A program made the position numbers and the translations under genes. From the NCBI GenBank assembly GCA_964461035.1, contig CAYWRI010000018.1:1-25568 (forward strand): a stretch of DNA of 25,568 nt, given 5' to 3'. This stretch comes from CAYZNE01 sp964461035. Its GTDB lineage: Archaea; Nanobdellota; Nanobdellia; Woesearchaeales; CAYZNE01. A model generated the notes under the pieces. It was not told the DNA's origin. It saw only the letters and a program-made list of their open reading frames with translations, and did not search any database. Below, in pieces: positions 17,401 through 23,400 of this stretch. Position 1 is the first letter of the stretch; each line of letters opens with the position of its first letter.

Positions 17401-20400
17401 AATGTTTGGACTGAAGGAACTGAAACAATCGGTAGTCTTTATTCTTCAATAAGTTATGGAGATGGTCCTCAAATTATTTTAATTCCTCAAAATAATTTAA
17501 AACCTGTTGTTTCTAATGTTATTTTGAATTCTTCTTCAGGTGATAATTTGACTGGTGATAATTTGTCTGGTTGGTTTGATTATTTTGATGCAGATGGTGA
17601 TGTTATGATTTTGAATGAGACTAGGTGGTTTGTTAATGGAACTCACAATTCTAGTTTTGATAATTTGACTTTTATTGGTTCTGATAATACCAGTATTAAT
17701 GAGAATTGGACTTTTTCTGTTAGGGTTTTTGACGGTTATAACTGGTCTCCTTGGGTTAATTCTAGTAATTTAACTATTGGGAATGCTGCACCAACCATAT
17801 CCAATATCGAGCTTAACTCTTCCTCTGGAAATAATGTTACTAGTGATAATTTAACTGTTTCATTCACATCATCTGATAACGATAATGATCCACTTACAAA
17901 CATTACCGATTGGAGAAAAGACGGAGAAAGTATTGCTCTAATAAATTTACCTTTTAATACAAACGATTCTTCCATTACAAAAGATTATTCTACTTTTGGA
18001 AATAATGGAACTTTAGTAAATTCTCCAACTTGGATTAGTGATGGAAAAGTTGGTGGTGCATATGAATTTGATGGAACTGCTGCTTGTACTTCTTCTTGTG
18101 CAAGTTATAATATTATAACGACACCTAGTTTTTCTTTAGGAGATAATCTTTCTGTTTGCTTCTGGGCTAAACCAAGAAGAAGTGAAATAAAAGAAATGGT
18201 TATACATGGAACTGCTTCAACAGGAGGATTTGAATTATACCAAAATGGAATAAATATTGCTTTGAGAGGTGGAGGTTCATCTCCGGCGGTTACGGGTTTA
18301 AGTGCTTTAACTATAGGTGAATGGAGATATATTTGTGGAGTAATTAGTGGAACAGAGGGTAAATTATATGGTAACGGGATTCTCTTAAATACTGGGGCTG
18401 TTGCTAACCCTGATAACACTGCACGACAACTAGGAATAGGTGCTTATCTATCTACTGGTGCGTATGCGTTCAATGGTTCAATAGACGAAGTAAAAATTTA
18501 TAATCATTCTTTATCTCCTGAACAAATTAATGCTTCTTATCATGCAGGATTAAATAGTCATTCTTTGCAAACAATTGTTTCTCAAGAAACAACATTGGAA
18601 GATAATTGGTCTGTTGTTGTTACACCTACTGATGGTGTTGATGATGGTGTTTCTGTTTTAAGTAATGATTTGATTATTATTAATGCTGTTCCCGATATTG
18701 TTTCTGTGTCTGCGAACGTGAGTTATGTTAAAGAGGACGATTCAATATTAGTATCAACATTAGGAGCAAATGATATCGATGATGATACTTTAAGGTTGGA
18801 ATGTGGTTTATCTGATTCAGCGAGTGATTTGTGTGTTGGCGATTATGGAACAGATGAAAGAAATTGTTCTTTTGATTCTTCTTGGACTGACGATATTGCA
18901 CACACTATTTATTGTAGAGTTAATGATAGTTATGGAGTTTCTAATCCTGATGAAACAACAAATGTAACTGCTGATAATACTATTCCTACACTTGGTATTC
19001 CTGAAATATATTCTGGAACAGTATATGGTAATTATTATGATGGAACCATTTCTATAAGAAGTAGTGTATCTGATTTGGGTTCTGGAATAAATATTTCTAG
19101 TTGTGAATATTCTATAAACAACGGTAATGATTGGGCATCTGCCTCTTACAATAGTAGTTATTGTCAAAAAACTGCTTTGTCACCTGCAGTAAATATTAGT
19201 ATTAAATTTAGAGTAAGTGATAATTTAAGTCAACAAAATACATCTATTGCAAGAAATTATACTTATGATAATATTGCTCCTGGTTGTATCATTGAATCAA
19301 TAACCGAAATTGATAATTCAAGTTATCAATATGTGAATGGTTCTACAATATATTACAATACAATAACTATGGGTTCATTCTCAGTGAATGTTACTTCATT
19401 TGATAATGGTTCTGGAATGCAAAAAGTAGATTTTCCAAATACTGTAAGTAACGGGATAAATGATACTTCATATCCTTATTTGTTAGAGTATAATTGGGAA
19501 ACAGATGACACTTTTGATGATAATGCGACAGTAACATCTTATGATAATTTGAATATTAGTAATACTTGTGATTTTGTGGTTAATCGAGATATTACTGAAC
19601 CTTCTGGTGGAAGTGTAACTTATGATGATGGATTTTATAGTTTATCATCTGTTCAGGTTGCATTTTCTAACGGTACTGATTCTGAATCAGGTATAAATTC
19701 TTCGTCTGCAACATTAGAAAAACAAGAGGCTACTTTATCTGCTGGAGCATGTAGTTCATTTGGTTCATGGTCTCAAATAGGTTCAGCTGATCCTTCAAGT
19801 CCATATACTGATGACGCTCTTGAAGATGCTAAATGTTATAGATATAGATATAATATTTCAGATAATGTAGGAAACCAAAAATCATATAATTCATCTAATA
19901 CTTTTAAATCTGATATAACTGCACCCGTAATAAACTATAATGCTAATAGTATTTCTAATGGTTCTTATTCTCAAGATTGGATATTTATTAACGTTAGTGC
20001 CACTGAAGAAAATATAGACGCAGTCAGAATAAACCTTAATGGAGCATGGAATGATTCTTTATCTTGTTCTGGTTCTGCACCAGATTTTGATTGTAATTTA
20101 AATATTACAGATTTAAATGATGGAAATTATTCTTTTTATGTTTGGGGTAATGATACCGCAGGAAATTTTAATATAAGTTCAAATAGAACTGTTATATTAG
20201 ATACAACTACTCCTATTATAACATGGGAACTTCCAACACCAACTAATGAAGAAGCAATAGATTATAGTGATCTTTATTTGAATACTACCATAACTGATGC
20301 AAGTAATACTTCTGCATTCTTTGATTTTGATAATACTTTAGTTGCTTATTGGTCTATGGATTCTCATAATTCTACAGGTATTTATGATAATTCTTCTTAC

Positions 20401-23400
20401 AATAATTTTGGTTCATTTAAAGGAGAATTATCAACTTCTAGTATTATAAGTGGAAAATATGGTGAAGGGTTAGAACTTAATGGTGTTGGAAATTACGTTA
20501 ATTTTGGAAATGATGCATCATTAAATCCGGAAACCAAAAATTTTAGTGTTGCAATGTGGGTGAAAGTAATTGAAACAAGTGGGTATGCAGGAATTCTTAC
20601 AAAAGGTTTTACTCCAGCTTATGGAGTTTTTTATACTTCTACTAATGATGAAATAGGTTTATATGTTAAATCTGGTTCTGCCCACACTAAGATAGTTATT
20701 TCTTCTTATTATGATCAATGGATATATGCTGTGTGGACTGTTGATAGAACTAATGATATACAAAAATCCTATTTAAATGGAAATTTTAATACTCAAACAA
20801 CAAATGCTATTGTTGGAGATGTAACTTCTACTTATAACTTTAATATAGGAAGATATTCTTCTAGTGAAAGTCAATATTTTGAAGGTTCTATTGATGAAGT
20901 AAAAATATTTAACAGAGTTTTATCACCAGAAGAAATTAATGCAAGTTATAATAATGGGAAATATAGATTATATAATAATTTTACTAATTTAAGTAACGGA
21001 ATTTATAATTATTCTGCTTATGCTATTGACCAATTTGGAAATTTAAAAATTTCCGAAGAACGATCTGTAACAATTTTCGCAAATCAAGCTCCAACAATAT
21101 CCTCTCTAAGAATTAATCCTCTTGTACCTCATAGTATTGATAATTTAAGCAGTTATTGTACTGCGTCAGATATTGATAATAATAATGTTAGCTATTATTA
21201 TAAATGGTATAAAAATGGAGACCTAAATATTACTGGAGAATTGTTTGGTAACTATAGTTCAGATGTTGAAGTTAATGTTTATAATTTAAATTATACTAAT
21301 ACTGTTGAAGAAGATAATTGGACTTTTTCTTGTTTAGCTAATGATGGCTGGTTAAACAGTTCATGGTCAAATATAACTGTTGTTATTAGTAATAATACTG
21401 TTCCTGTTGTTTCTAATGTTATTTTGAATTCGGGTAGTGAGTTGAATGTTAGTGTAGACAATTTAAGTGTGAGTTTTTCTTCTAATGACAATAATGGAGA
21501 ATCTGTAACTAATATTACAGATTGGAGAAAGGAAGGGAAAAGCCTTGCGATTTTAAACATGCCTTTTGAATCTAATTCTTCTGTTATTGCAAAAGATTAT
21601 TCCACATCTGGGAATGACGGATCTTTAACTGGTCATGCCCCAACTTGGACATCTTCTGGAAAAGTTGGAGGAGCATATGAATTTGATGGCATTGAAAATT
21701 ATATTGATTGTGGAAATGTAGAATCTGCAAATGGATTAACTAATATAACTGTTTCTTTATGGGTATACTCTACAAATTTTGTTCAAGATGGGATGCTTGT
21801 TGTTAAAAATCCTGCTAATGTTGTTTGGGAATTTTATTTAGAAGCTTCTTCTTTAAGATGGAGAGGTGGTAGTATTGCTAAAACATTAATTGCAAGCTCT
21901 CTTCCAAGTAATAATAATTGGCATCATTTAGTAGTTGTTCAATCTGGAACTGATGCTACAATGTATATTGATGGTCAAGTTAAAAGTAATAATAATGTAA
22001 CCGCATTAGGTTCAAGTTCAGAAAATATTTATATTGGTAAATATACAGGTGGTTACAACTTTAATGGTTCAATAGATGAGGTTCAAGTTTATAATTATTC
22101 TTTATCTTTTGAACAAATTAATGTTTCCTATCACGCAGGATTGAATAATCATTCTGTGCAAACAATTGTTTCCAATGAAACAAAATTAGGAGATAATTGG
22201 AGTGTTGCGGTTACGCCTAATGATGGTCTTGAAGATGGAATTACTGTTTTAAGTAATAATTTAAAAATCATAAATGATGTTCCAACAACACCGAGTGTTT
22301 TAACTCCAATATCGGGAGCTTATAACAACACTATAGAAATTAGTTGTTCTGGCTCTTCTGATTCTGATAAGGATAATCTTACTTACGCTATTGAAACAAA
22401 TAAAACAGGGTCTTGGACTGCTTTAGTTGAAAATGACGCTGATGGAAACTACTCGTGGAATATTAGTAGTTTTGGTGAAGAGAATAATGTTGATTTTAAA
22501 TGTTTAGCTAATGATGGTTTTGATGTTTCAAATTATTTTAATCCTGAAGGAACTATTAATTTAGATAATTTAGCTCCAAGATTAATTTCTAAAGGAAGTA
22601 ATCACACAATCAAATATGGTAATGTTGTTTCATTTAATGTAACTTTTAATGACTCAAATTTAGATACTTGTACTTTTGAATATTATAATGGTAGTGATTG
22701 GAGCAATACAACAAACAACTCTTGTATTTCTAATCAAGTTTGGATTGTTGAAAAAACAATTACTGCAACTCGAGGTATGTTGATTAATTGGTCTTGGTAT
22801 GCTAATGATTCTATTGGTCAAATGAATCATACCACTTATGATAATTTTATTCTTAATAATAGTGTTCCTGTTACTTCAAGTATTGTTTTGAATTCTTCTT
22901 CAGGTAATAATTTTACTACTGATAATTTAACTGTTTCATTTACATCTTCTGATATTGATAATGATCATACAACAAATATTACTGATTGGCGTAAGAATGA
23001 TGAAAGTATTGCTATTTTGAATATGCCTTTTGATACTAATGATTCATCTACTGTAAAAGATTATTCTAGTTTTGGTAATAATGGGTCTTTGACTAATCAC
23101 GCACCAACCTGGACATCTTCTGGAAAAGTGGGTGGTGCATACGAATTTGATGGTAATGGTGATTATGTTGATTTAGGAGATATAGATAAAATAGATGGTT
23201 CCTCTGGATTGACTATTTCTTCTTGGATAAAACCAAAAAAACTTCCAACCGGAACAGCTCCTTCGAGAATAGTTCATAAAAATGGCGTATTTGGTTTTTA
23301 TATTGAGGGTAATGATGGTTGTCCTAATTTAAATCCTGAAAGTATTGCTTTATGGATTTATTCTCAATCTAATCAATGTGCTGATAGTCCTACGGATTTA

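Noticed and set aside
14221..17481. Active sialidase
   Set aside because: Asp boxes alone do not show catalysis; the catalytic residues could not be identified.
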